DNA from: Lepiota brunneoincarnata
Taxonomy: Eukaryota > Basidiomycota > Agaricomycetes > Agaricales > Agaricaceae
Length of the DNA stretch: 64,000 nucleotides
Reading direction: 5' to 3'
Assembly (NCBI GenBank): GCA_023014365.1
Contig: JAEBUN010000004.1
Coordinates: 310,001 to 374,000, forward strand
This document shows, one piece after another, positions 34,319 to 45,629 of the stretch. A model generated the notes under the pieces. That model was not told the DNA's origin, did not search any database, and worked only from the letters and a program-made list of their open reading frames with translations. Position numbers and translations under genes: made by a program. Position 1 is the first letter of the stretch, and each line of letters begins with the position of its first letter.

Positions 34319-37300
34319 ATGAGTTCCGATGGCTATTTCGATGATAACGACAGTTTCGATGCGACTGCTCTTGAGCAGCTTGATGCCATTGAGGCAGCAT
34401 ACACTTCTTCCAGCTCAACCGTACCCAAATCTGCTCCCCTCCCCGCCAAGAAACCACAGCCTCCGAAACCGACCCGCAAGCAAGACTCTTTCTACGATCT
34501 TACCATAGACCTCGACGATAACGAGCTGGATAAACTGGATACCTTTATTGCAGACGCTTACGCAGGCAAAGCTAAGCCTGTCGTTGGCCCGACTAGGCAG
34601 ACGACCCTGTTTGGTGATGTTCTTCCGGACAAACCTCCAAGCAATAAACCCAACTCTCGCGGAGGGCTACAGCGAACAACCTCATCTTCTCGCAATCCAT
34701 TTGGACAAAAACCTAAGCAGACAAAAATTTGGGACCAAACTGCTTTTGCTCAGAGTGGGTGGAAGCAAAAACGGAAGGGGAGGACGCTCGACGATGGTGA
34801 AGAAGAGGACGACGAGCAGGTAGAATTTGAACAGTTCCCGGCTCCATTTGTTACCCCTTGTATGTCCCCTCTCGTTAACTAGATCGTTAGATGGCACTCA
34901 TTCTGTCCCCCAGTTGGGTGAGTTTTGTCTAAAAGCTCAACTCAGACTACTGACAACCTACTTTGTCAATCAACAGACCGGTGAGTATAGAGACGACCCC
35001 TTATTCCTTCGCAATTCATTTTCCTCCTAGCCCCCACTCATGAAACTCAAACCCGATTTGCTCGAGGCGAAACACTGGATCTTCCCTCTTAATAAACCCA
35101 AACGAGACTACCAGTTCAATATCGTCAAGAACTCACTGTTTGAAAACACCATCATCTCCGTACCAACAGGTTTAGGCAAGACATTCATTGCCGGGGTGAT
35201 CATGTTGAACTGTGCGTCGATGAGACTCTCCACCACTTTGAGACTAACACGCACACAAATATAAAGACTACAGGTGGTTTCCAGACGGGAAAGTGGTCTT
35301 TGTAGCGCCTACAAAGCCACTGGTAACCCAGCAAATTGAAGCCTGCCACCAGTCATGCGGCATCCCTGGGAGCGATGCTGCCGAGATGACTGGCGAAGTT
35401 ATGAGATCGAAACGAGAGAGACTTGTGAGTATCACTTGTCTGTAACTAGAACCAGACCAACTCCGAGTCTCAGTGGGAGGAAAAGCGAGTCTTTTATATG
35501 ACTCCCCAGACCCTGATGAACGATCTCGCAACGCAGAATTGCGAGGTCATGGACATTATTCTGCTCGTTATCGGTATGTTCTCATGTTCTCATATCCGAA
35601 GCAATTGACCAACGTTGCCGAAAGACGAGGCCCATAAGGCCACTGGTGATTATGCCTATAATCAGATCGTGCGTTATATGATGGCGAAGAATCCCCACTT
35701 CCGACTTATCGCACTGACTGCTACTCCCGGAAGCAACCCTATGGCTGTCCAGAACCTCGTGGACGGTTTACACATCAGCCATATAGAGATTCGAGACGAG
35801 AACAGCATAGACCTCAGGCCCTACCTTCACGAAAAAGTAAGTTCAGGCGCTCTCAGGAATCGGCTCGCATAACGCATTCCCTTCTACTCAGAAAATAAAA
35901 CAACATTGTATACGAATGTCTGAGGGCATCAGGAATATCAGGGAGCTTCTTGCTCGGCTCATGGATGTGAGCACGAGGCTCGCGTTGCTCCTGCCACCAA
36001 CGCTCATATGTTTATATTAGACCTTCCTCAAACCTTTGAAGGCTCAAGGGATTATGTGGCCAGAGCAACACGCAGTACGGCTCCACCCATATGCAGCACG
36101 AGCCAAGATACCAGAGCTGCGACCCCATCAGAAGGGCTTTTTTAGTCACCTGAGCACACTGGGTAACTTGGCTCAGGCAATGGCATATCTTGTGAGTAAT
36201 CGTGGAGCCTGACATCGCGAAGCTGAGATTCTGTCCCAGCTTGAGGGAACCGTAGGCATGGCCCATTCCTATCTCAGAGACATATCGGAGAGAGACTCGG
36301 ATGAAGGTGCTCGGACGACCCAGAAAACCCAAAGCAAGAAGCTACGGGAACACCCACTGTTCCAGAAGGTCATGACAGCTTTTGAAGCACACAGAACCAG
36401 CCCCACTGGTCCTTTCCTGCCGCATCCGAAGATGGACAAGACTGTTAATATCCTGGTCGATTATTATGGTAAGAGGCTCCCGGATAGCGATCAGGAGGAG
36501 GATGCGGGAAGTTCGGCAGAGTCGAAGGCAATGGTATTTGTTACGCACAGAGAGGCTGTAGATGAGATTGTAGAGGCACTAAACACCCACCAACCGATGA
36601 TACGTGTCTCCAAATTCATTGGGCAGGGTATGGATAAACATGGGAAAAAGGGCCAGGCACAGAAGCAGCAGCTCGAGGTAACGAATATCTCTTCCAAACC
36701 TCTAGCATCACGCCTAATCAGCATTCGTTTAGATCATTCAAAAGTTTCAGAGCGGAGAGTTCAACGTCCTCGTTGCAACTTGTATCGGTGAAGAAGGGCT
36801 GGACATCGGTGAGGTCGACCTCATCATTTGCTATGACACCCAGAAAACCCCCATCCGCATGGTATGCTCTAAGTACCAGCATTTGCTCCCCCTGATCCCT
36901 TTTAAATCGCGTCATAGCTCCAACGATTCGGGCGTACAGGGCGAAAACGAGCCGGTTGCGTGCACGTTCTGCTGGCTGAAGATCGCGAAGAGTTCAACCT
37001 AGACAAAGCCCGCGCGATGTACAAAGAGGTGCAGAAATCCATTTGTAGAGGAGAAGATCTCGAGTTCTTTGCGGACGTCGAACGTCTCCTGCCCGATCAC
37101 ATCAAACCTATGTGCCTCGAGAAGCAGATGGACATCCAACCTTATGTTCGCGAACAACGCAAAGCGAAGGGTTCAGCACGGTCACCTGCAAAAGCTATCG
37201 CCAGTAAACGCAAACGTAACGACGATATTACGAGGAATATTCCTCTGGGTGCTTGTACCGGCTTCGTCAGCGTTGCGGACTTGGTTGTTAAGGAGTCGAA

Positions 37301-38864
37301 GAAGAGGAAGACGGTGGTGAAGGACTTTGATGCTCAGGGAGACGATGATGAAATTGATAGGGAACTCGAGTCCGGCGTTATGGGTAGGTTTTTCTGTGAA
37401 GCGGACACAGTCGATGGCCGGTCCTTCGTCCAAGATTTCCCCAGACCCGGAAGAGAAACCCAAAGGGAGAGTGAAAAAGACAGCAACGATAGCGGCTGGG
37501 GATAGCACCAAACCCAAGAAAAGTACGATCGGGAAAGCCAAGGGAAAAGCGAAACAAAGGGAGAAGACCCCTTTGCTCTCCCAACAAGGGAGAGATGACT
37601 CAGTTGACCGAGAACTCGAACAAGGCCCCTATGATGTCTCTGGAAAGTCTCAAAGGAGTCCACCCTCTTCGGTATCTGTCTCGCATTCGCGGGCCCGATT
37701 CCCACGGCTCAAGGGCAAGCGGCTTGAGGGACAGCTGAGTTGTGTACAGGAGGATACCGTTCTGGGCTCGCCGGGAGAAGAAATGGTACGACACCGATCT
37801 GAGTCTCCCTGTGAGTAGTTTTCTCCCTGTATATCTCCTCTCGCTAAAGATTTCTCCGTAGCCTCTCAGGCGGGTGAGCAGCTAAAGGATCGTGGTACGA
37901 AAAATAGCATGGCATGGTTGGTCGAAGACGACGAGGATCCAGATATCGTGATTGTTTCCTCGTCGCCAGCCGTGCCCAAGAACGCCAAGTATGATGAGTC
38001 AGTAGAAATCTTGGACACGGGTCAGGGTAAGATAATGAGAAACAAAGCTTATATATATATCCTAACATCCTACCAGGAATTTTCCCGAGTCCCAGTAAGA
38101 AGAAAGCGCCAAAATCCTACCCACAGTCAACCAACGTGGACATCCTGGAACTATCCTCTGAATCAGAAATGATGGTGGATCAGTCCCCAAGCGCAAGCCC
38201 CGAGCCCAGGACGAGAAAAGCAATGCTATCACCCTCGAGTTCTCCAAAAACTCATCATTTCTTAAACACGCCTGCGATAGAACACACACAGCCCATCCGA
38301 CGAATGGGCCAACAAGCTCCCAGACGATATTTCCCCCAAGATGGCACCCCATCGGACGCCGAGGAAACCATCCCTCCACCACCACAACGCCGATTGCGAC
38401 GACACCAAGAAACCATGCATCCACCCGTGACAGCAGATATGCCGAAGGAGAGCAAGAAACCGCTCACACGGCGGAAACATAACCCCCTTCTGGATTACGC
38501 CGCAGAACATTCTGGAGACGAGACCAGTGCAGGGTCGTCTCATAGCGAAGACGAGGTTGAGAGCGAATCGGACTGTCTCTTTATTAAAAATTCGCCGATT
38601 ACGCAGATGTCGCCTTCGTATAATCAGACAGCGGCCTACCGCCGGGGCTTAATGACACAGGCCCCTGGTGGTCCCGCATTTGCGCATGGCCCCGTGAAGA
38701 ACGGGCCTTTCGGAAGAATGGAGCCGAGGGTGCGGAGGAGGGTGGTGGATAGTTCTCCACCGCCCGAGGATGACGAATATGAGTTTGGAAGCTTTGTGGT
38801 GGATAATGATGCAGAGATTTCGTATTTGACGCAGGTGGATGACAATTCTGATTGTTTTCTGTAG
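34319..38864 (+). CDS. MPH1: FANCM/Mph1-family DNA repair helicase
   Basis: Seventeen exons in my model, 1265 residues in one frame. Two of them are 4-nt micro-exons (34914-34917 and 34977-34980). Helicase motifs in order: Walker A as PTGLGKT, motif Ia APTKPLV, the DEAH box IDEAHK split by an intron at 35574-35624, motif III LTATPG, and in the second RecA half [22 protein letters not shown] and motif [11 protein letters not shown]. The N-terminus is acidic and disordered. The roughly 500-residue tail is Ser/Pro/Lys-rich with several acidic patches, as in other FANCM proteins. Mph1 remodels replication forks and D-loops. The conserved lead-in [16 protein letters not shown] is reached only through the two micro-exons. 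Confidence 0.93.
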
Positions 38865-38940
38865 AATATATACAGCACAGATCGCTTTCGAATTTTATAG
38901 CTAGTGTATAGAAATAATTCAAGACCCGGGCGAGCCCAAA

Positions 38941-40570
38941 TTATTTGTCCATCTTGACCTGTCGGCGGACGTAGACATCCTTGAGCGTAGAGGTCGCGTG
39001 GCCATTGGTAGGGGCAACCCAACCCGCAGCCTTCTTTTCCTCTGCAAGCTGACGAATGAGAGAGAGAAAATCGTCGACAGCTTGTTTGGAGGTTTGGATA
39101 TGGACGACAAGACGAGATCCACCGAGAACGAGGGGCTCAGGGAGAGTACTACCGCGTTCGGCGATTTCGTCGAACGTGAGCCCGAGGGGAGCGGGATCAT
39201 AGAAAAGCTAGATGATTATTGTCAACTGTGTGTCTGGATGAGAGTAGCAAAACGCATCCCACCATGCAAGTCTCTGCCTTGCTCAGAATAATAGCACCAG
39301 CCCCCTCGAGGCCGGTCTCGAGTTTCCGGGTAAGTGCATGGACTCGAACCAGTTGCGGAAAATTATGAGTAAGAGCGTAGGCCGCACATCCTGCAAGGAA
39401 GCCTGTTTGTCTCATACCACCCCCAAGGATCTTCCTGAACCATCGTGCTTTGGTAATGAATTCCTTTGGTCCAACGAGACAGGAGCCGACGGGTGCACCT
39501 GCCGTCGACGAGCTCAGTGTGATAGAGCGAAACGTTACGAATGTAGAATGGGGCTAACCTAAACCTTTGCTGAAGCAAACGCTGACTGAATCAAAGGGCT
39601 CGCAGAGCTCTTTGATGCTTGTCCCTGTACCTGCAGCGACGTCCCATATACGGGCTCCGTCGAGATGCATTTTAATACCCAAAGAATGGCCGTAGTCGCA
39701 AATTTTGATAACTTCGTCCTGAGGGAAAATGGTCCCGTTTAAGGTATTCTCCAAAGCAATAACCTGGGTGGGTGCTCTAGAACAAATCCATGGGCGTGAC
39801 ATGCCGTGGTGTGCACAAGCGATACGTACACATGAACGTCTATCCCGAGTATGATATTATCCTGAATTTCCTCTAATGTTAAATGGTGCTCTGATAATTC
39901 GGTATCAGACAGTTGTCGTTCAGGTCCATTCAACGTACTGTTTGCAGGTAACAGTGGTACGAGGTGCGCTCCAGAATGGAAGGCAGCTCCTCCCGCTTCA
40001 TATCTAGAGGGTCGTGAACATGAGCACGTTTCTTGAACACACATAAATCACGTACTTGTAAATATGTGCACGCTTATCGCAAACGACAGAATAGGGAGGC
40101 TGCTGAAGATGAGTCCTCAGAGCAATCTGATTAGACTGGGTGCCCGAAGGCACGAATAGCGCGGCCTCTTTCCCCACGAGCCTGGCGACATGTGCTTCCA
40201 AGGCCCTGGGAATATAACTGAGCTTAAGGCTTAGTGTCGAGATCAACTAACCTACGCAGTTGAGGGCTCGAAATAAACATCATCACCCAAAGATGCAAGC
40301 GTCGCATAGGCGTACATCTCCTCGGCGGGCACTGCATGTCCGTTAGTGTAAGCCTATCGCTCAGACAGGTCGCAGACCTGTCACAGTGTCAGCTGGGAAC
40401 AGAGTATAATCAGGCGTTGCTCCAGTCAAAAAGCGCCATGACATACAAATAAAGGTACGAGTTACTTCCTTCCGTTTGGCGGCATTGTCGAGAATGTGTG
40501 TCTTGGAGAGGATATCAACCTTGACCTGGTCGATTACCTGCTGGACAGCGGGGGAGAGATCTACAGACAT
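38941..40570 (-). CDS. GLY1: Low-specificity L-threonine aldolase (PLP-dependent)
   Basis: Eight exons: 40570-40459, 40392-40378, 40331-40256, 40205-40056, 40003-39830, 39776-39559, 39498-39263, 39207-38941. They total 1248 nt, 415 residues. The second exon is only 15 nt and encodes the start of the DTVTVPAEEM motif. Recognised blocks: SLGDDVYFEPS, EAALFVPSGTQSNQIAL, GGAAFHSGAHL, LDGARIWDVA (Asp that holds the PLP ring) and the Schiff-base lysine in SVCFSKGLGAPVGS. The enzyme cleaves L-threonine or allo-threonine to glycine and acetaldehyde and is a main glycine source in yeast. About 35 extra residues precede the family's usual start. Confidence 0.93.
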
Positions 40571-40816
40571 TGGGTGTGAAAAACACGTATGGAACGAAAC
40601 ATGTGGGTCTGTTCAGTTTATATGCCTCTGCTCGTGATGGGATATGTGAACATTGTGCCGTGTTACCTAAGCGTGCATCTTTGTATCAAGCCTATCGACC
40701 TGCTGCCCGTGTTCTGCTCTTATTCCTTGTGGTTGTCGCTGTACGCTGGTTCGATATGGGAAACGTTTGTCAGACCCCCGTTGATCTCTCTCGCAGCAGG
40801 GCTGACTCGATCATCA

Positions 40817-41151
40817 ATGGACAGAGGTGCCAAGGCCGCACAAAAACGCGAACGCAATGCTCAGAAGGCCCTTGCCAAAGGGTCTAAGAGCCAGTCGAAA
40901 GTCAATCAAGCAGCTAAATCTATCATTTGCTCAGTTTGCAAGCAGACATTTGTGAGTCACATCAAGCCGATTGTTGTCTGTCCCAAGGTATCGACGCCGA
41001 ACTTCCTCAGCTCGTGACTACTCGTGCACCAGCGTAAGGCGCTCCGACTATTCGCTGGTACTTTACTTATGGTGTCACAGCCTAGAGGAACACTTCGAAG
41101 GACAAGCACGATAAGACACTGAACGAATGTTTCCCCGATTTTGGCAAATAA
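40817..41151 (+). CDS. Small zinc-binding protein (At2g23090/4F5-like), frameshifted near the end
   Basis: Exons 40817-40951, 41011-41033 and 41081-41151. The N-terminal half is a Lys/Arg/Ala/Gln-rich helix (GAKAAQKRERNAQKALAKG) of the 4F5/SERF type. A C2H2-like zinc site follows: CSVCKQTF, then LEEH and KHDK, and a terminal NECFPDFGK. The family is normally about 70-77 residues; 75 are obtained here if one extra T at 41094-41095 is ignored. As written, the frame runs into a stop at 41112 right after LEEH, deleting the second half of the zinc site. Function is not firmly known; 4F5-type proteins modulate protein aggregation, and the plant relatives bind zinc. Confidence 0.75.
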
Positions 41152-41946
41152 CTCTCGGGGATGCTTCACTGGCAATCCCTAGTAGGTTGTTCCTTGGCGC
41201 CGGGTATATCAACACGATAGGTTTGTTTTTCCCGATGTCACAGACGACGTTTGTGAGAAATAGAATGGTTTTGTTGCACCGTCACAATCTATGAGAATCA
41301 AATAGGTCTGCCTCTGGTTCACTTTCCTATACGCGATCAACGCACCTTATCCGTTCCCACCGTGATCTCTGCGCCCGGAAGCAACGTGCCACTAATATGA
41401 CCGCGACTCTCGATGATCCCTCCGCACGGGCTTTCAATGAGCGCGGCAATACAATGAATTGGAAATGTTTCTCCCATATGCGGACATCACTCAACCCTTT
41501 GACCCTGACTTATTTTTGCACATATACATAGTGGCGACATATTAATCTACCATTCCTCGAGTGGAGCTGATGGTTTCTGCCGCTAGAACTGCGGTGAGTG
41601 TTTGCATCCCGGTTTAACGGGCCAATTGCAATTCTAATACGAGATCCCCGATGCCGATTCACCACGCAGGTTCCAATACAGGGCCGAACTTTGTGCACAA
41701 CTTCACCGAGCCGCAATCCGAACTAAAATTGCCGCCAATTCAATTACATGCGGGTTACAAGACAACGAGATATCAAATCCGGCTTTCTCATAAGAGTCAC
41801 GTTGAATTCCAGCCTTGAACGACGCTCCAACATCAGTCGGCTCACAGGTAGTCCAATGCCCTAAACGGAATGAGTTGTTCTGGCGTTCTCAGATAAATAC
41901 TGGGGACCGATGCATCTTGTTCGCTGGCTCCCCCTGATTTCATCCT
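41152..41946. other. Intergenic region upstream of MFS transporter 1
   Basis: 795 bp with no supported gene. The sequence is close to random in composition and holds only short frames. It must contain the MFS promoter. No repeat or terminal inverted repeat is evident. Confidence 0.45.
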
Positions 41947-44621
41947 ATGGTTTCCTTCGCGGTGTCCTCCACCGCAGTTGGCTCCCGCCAAAACATGCTC
42001 AGGGACCGTCGACATAGCTCCATCCACTTGCCCAACCTTCCTCCCAATACTCCACACAAAGGCGAGCTCGTCATTGTTGTCGCCGAGTCTACCACTGGTA
42101 CCCGTGAGCCGCAAGCATGTGTCTCTGGCGCTCCCGCGCCTACACCAGATAAATCAAGCCCGCCCTTGTCACCACTGACGCCTATATCGCATGTCCATGC
42201 GTCTGAATATTCTACCGTGACCACTCCCCCTCGTTACAACCCTCCTTTGCATGACTTCATTCCTTATGAATCGATCTCGTACCCCTCGGGCACACCCACT
42301 CCATGCAATAGTCGTGCTCCTTCCCCTGAATCCGAGGACCCTAGGTTCAGTTTCGACTCTCCAAAATGGCGCCTTACAAGTGGGTATTTTGCCTGCTTTG
42401 TCTGCGGATGGGGGGATGGAGGTTCGTCGACGAAAAGTTGAACTTCTCCCGAGTGTTCCAACTGAAAATGCCCTGTGCAGTTACAGGGACTGTGATGCCG
42501 CGTGCGCGGCTCTCCTACAAGTCACCCGAGTTCATGGACCTGACACTTCTTTTGCAGATCTCAACGCTGAATTTAACCTCACCACGATGACCTCATCCTT
42601 GCTTTGGGCCGGAACCACCTGCGGGTAGGTAGAGAAGAGATAGACCCTTTGTGAAGAGTTTGCTAAAGTATAAACCTCCTTCAGATTTTTTGCAGGAACA
42701 TTTCTCGTAGAAATTATGCTCAAAAGGTTGGGGCGGTTTAGGCTTGAGCCATTCAAGGGGTACATCATACCCCACTCCTGGGTAATGTTCGGCCAGAGTG
42801 AAACCGTCTATGGCCACTCAACCTCCCAGGCGCGTTACTTGACCCTACTAACTGCGGGTATGATGCATGGGCTCTATTTTGTTATGATGGGTTCCCGTAG
42901 TAGCTTTACCCTCATGTTCGTAGCCTATGCTATGGCTGCGTTTGCCCGCGCTCTATTAACTGGTGTGTAGCTAGCACTTTTTGGCTCGGAACGTAAAGAT
43001 TCTGATGGAGGTTCAATCTCCCAGCACCCCTGTCAGTGTGCTTTCCCTCGGACTACAAATGTCTCCATTAAGATTATCTTCTAGAAATGCCTATTTTGCC
43101 TCTGGACCAAAACAGGCACTTGGATATGCGTATGGCCTCGCTAGTGAGTCTCTAGCTTACTCTAGACCTCCGCAGAGTTAAGCGTCGTAAAACCCAGGTC
43201 TCGGAAGCGTTGCTTCCCCTTTAGTCTGTCAATCCATAATCGCCGCTGGTGTTCCTTGGTTTCACTTCTATTACGGCTCCCTCGTCCTGTCTGCGCTCAA
43301 CATCATGTTCTTGGCCAGGGCATTTAGGCCCGGCTTGGCGGAATATGCAAAAGACCGTCAGGAGGCACTGGGCGAAGCTCGCTTGAGGCTTTCTGATCGA
43401 TCCCTAAGTGATGCTGGGATGCTCTCGCCCGCTGCCGTGAGCCCTATCTCATCAGCCATGGAACTTGAGTTGGATGAGAACAAGAAGAAGAATAGTATGT
43501 GTCAGTTCCCATCTATACGTGTGGGATATTTATGATTTAACTGCTTGCTCTCAAGCTCTCAAGATGGCACTCTGCATGCCGTACCAATGGGCTTTCTCTC
43601 TTTTTGTGCTCCTTTATAGCGGGAGGTAGGTTTCAACACTTGACTCGTACCCATCGTATTTATCCGACGGGTTGAGCCTTTCAGCGAAACTACGACCCAG
43701 GGCTTCGTACGTTCAACACTGATTCTTACACGGGAGTGCTAAAGGTCAACCTAGATGGTGACATACCTACTAGGTACAAAAGTAAGCCCCGGCTCCACCT
43801 CTCTCAATATGAAGCTGACATGGAACGGCCACGGTCGTAATAGGGTGCCAATCCGAAAACTGTGGGTTATGTTGTTTCGGGCTTCTGGGGGGGTATTAGC
43901 CTCGGGCGGCTCTCCTGGGGTTATTGCACACCTTTGTGAGTCCTTGGGTGCACACCCATACTTTCAGAGCCTTACGGGATGGCGTTTTGATACAGCCTTA
44001 CTTTTACCCAGAGGAAGCATACTATCCATCTTTGCATGTAGGTACGTTGTCAGTGCTTTTCTGACATCCATTCTCACTGCCTCTTCCCCCGCACTGCAGC
44101 CGTGGGTTAAACTTTTCTCAACGGTGCTACACACTCTTTGACATTTCGAATGATCTAGTCCTTGGACTGGTTCTCCAAATCCTCGTGTGGGTCGTTAAAT
44201 CGCACGTCCACAACTCTGTTGCAGCAAGTTTCATAGGGTTCTTCTATGGACCTATTTTCCCTGCAGCGTTGGCGATGGCTAACGACGTTCTCCCGGAAGA
44301 AGTGCACATGTCTGTAATGGCGTTGATGTAAGGAGTAGCCCATTCAACAGTTTTGATTCTGATAGCTTATCGACATATCCAGTAATGCTTTTGCTAGCCT
44401 TGGTAGTGGTGAGTTCCAAGAACCGATATCCACTGAACTGTCTATGCATCCTAATGTGCATTAATACAGCCGTTTTCCCGTTTATCGCCGGGACTGTTCT
44501 CGCTACTAAGGGTGTCTCCACTTTTACATTCGTCACTGTCCCACTTGCAGGGGCTCTTAGCTTGCTTTGGGCCCTGTTCCCCTCCCGTGCTCCCACCAGG
44601 ACTGCTACAGTTTGGTCATGA
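41947..44621 (+). CDS. MFS transporter 1 (BSC6/YOL137W-like family)
   Basis: Fifteen exons give 620 residues: 41947-42421, 42481-42501, 42558-42624, 42685-42962, 43025-43031 (7 nt), 43085-43143, 43198-43494, 43556-43625, 43685-43706, 43755-43781, 43844-43935, 43996-44037, 44100-44327, 44383-44408, 44470-44621. A 150-residue disordered Ser/Pro-rich N-terminus precedes TM1 with the family motif YFACFVCGWGDGGVTGTVMP. Later helices include FFAGTFLVEIMLKRLG, SQARYLTLLTAGMMHGLYF and GYVVSGFWGGISLGRLSWG. The C-terminal half has GFFYGPIFPAALAMANDVLP and FPFIAGTVLATKG. Fungal genes of this type are often annotated as bypass-of-stop-codon 6 or FLVCR-like; the substrate is unknown. It is a paralogue of MFS transporter 2. 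Confidence 0.82.
43025..43031 (+). other. 7-nt micro-exon of MFS transporter 1
   Basis: The seven bases CACCCCT, flanked by an upstream CAG acceptor and a downstream GTCAGT donor, restore the frame between RALLTG and NAYFASGPKQ. The paralogous gene needs a 7-nt exon at the same place (58608-58614), which supports its reality. Confidence 0.75.
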
Positions 44622-45092
44622 CCCACGCTCTCTTCATTTTCATCATAGTATGAGTACAATTAATTACCCGGCAGACTTTTATAGTAGACCTTAGATCTTA
44701 CTCGGAACTTTTACATAGTGAGCAGTTGGGGGGTTTGGACCGAAGTCTTTCTTGGGATTAGGACTACTCTCATATTAGACCTAATGGACCTCTAAGGCCG
44801 TTTGCGGACTTGTATCCGTTTATCTTCATCGTTGCAGCAAGCTTACAGGAACAGCTAATGGTCTATGCGCGAAGTCAGAGTTGGGAGTACAGGACCGAGT
44901 CCTAATTTAATTAATACCAATGGAAGGATTAGGCTGTCCAACTATAGTATGCTGGTATACGCAACCGCCAATAACCGTCTTGGTTGGGTGTCTCTACAGG
45001 CGTTCTAGGAGTTGCGACAATCGAGTTGTGCCCTTCGCAGGAAGCAGCCCGCCATGAATGTCCCCACGTCGTCCGGCCACGCCCGCACACCC
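44622..45092. other. Convergent intergenic region between MFS 1 and TIM10
   Basis: 471 bp separating the MFS stop from the TIM10 stop. It is A/T-richer than its flanks. I see no gene or element; it should contain both 3' ends. Confidence 0.45.
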
Positions 45093-45505
45093 TCAGAACG
45101 TTCCAAACCCAGCACCAGCACCAGCACCAGCATTGGCCTGGCCCCTGCTCTGCAGCTTTTCGCCGACCTTCTTTTGGACCTCGTTGAATTTGGAAACACA
45201 GCGGTCAATGCAGACGCTTTCGCCTTTGTTGAGTTCGCCATCGGCGTACCGCGGGCTGATGCATTTGGCATGACATGATCTGGGGTGAGTTTGTGAGCGA
45301 GTGTGTAATTTTATGCGAGATTTGATGTACTGGACCATCCGGTTGAAGAAGTCAGTAACAGTGTCCAACCTGAGGGCAAAAAGACAAGGTTGAGTTGCGC
45401 GTCTACAAGATGGAACCAACCGGCGCACTCTGTAATAGCCATCTCTATCTTATCAGCGTTGAGTCCATTGCTGGAGGCTGTACCTCGTCCACCGAGAAAA
45501 GCCAT
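45093..45505 (-). CDS. TIM10: Mitochondrial intermembrane-space chaperone Tim10
   Basis: Exons 45505-45429, 45369-45331, 45279-45093 give 100 residues. Twin CX3C motifs, CHAKC and CIDRC, mark a small Tim protein, and DTVTDFFNRMV ahead of the first motif is typical of Tim10. Helical FNEVQKKVGEKLQ follows. The C-terminus is extended by a Gly-Ala repeat encoded by a perfect 6-bp tandem repeat around 45111-45137. Tim10 forms a hexameric ring with Tim9, escorting hydrophobic precursors to the inner and outer membranes after Mia40-dependent oxidation. It shares a 124-bp divergent promoter with UTP4. Confidence 0.92.
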
Positions 45506-45629
45506 TACGAGGGAAGGGATGAAGGGAGAGAGAAGGGGGACGTGGGCGCGAAAAGCAGCAGGTCACGTTTTCCTGATATGATTGCCGAAAAAAAGTTGTT
45601 GAAAAGCGCTCATTTTAACGTCGTCCTCT

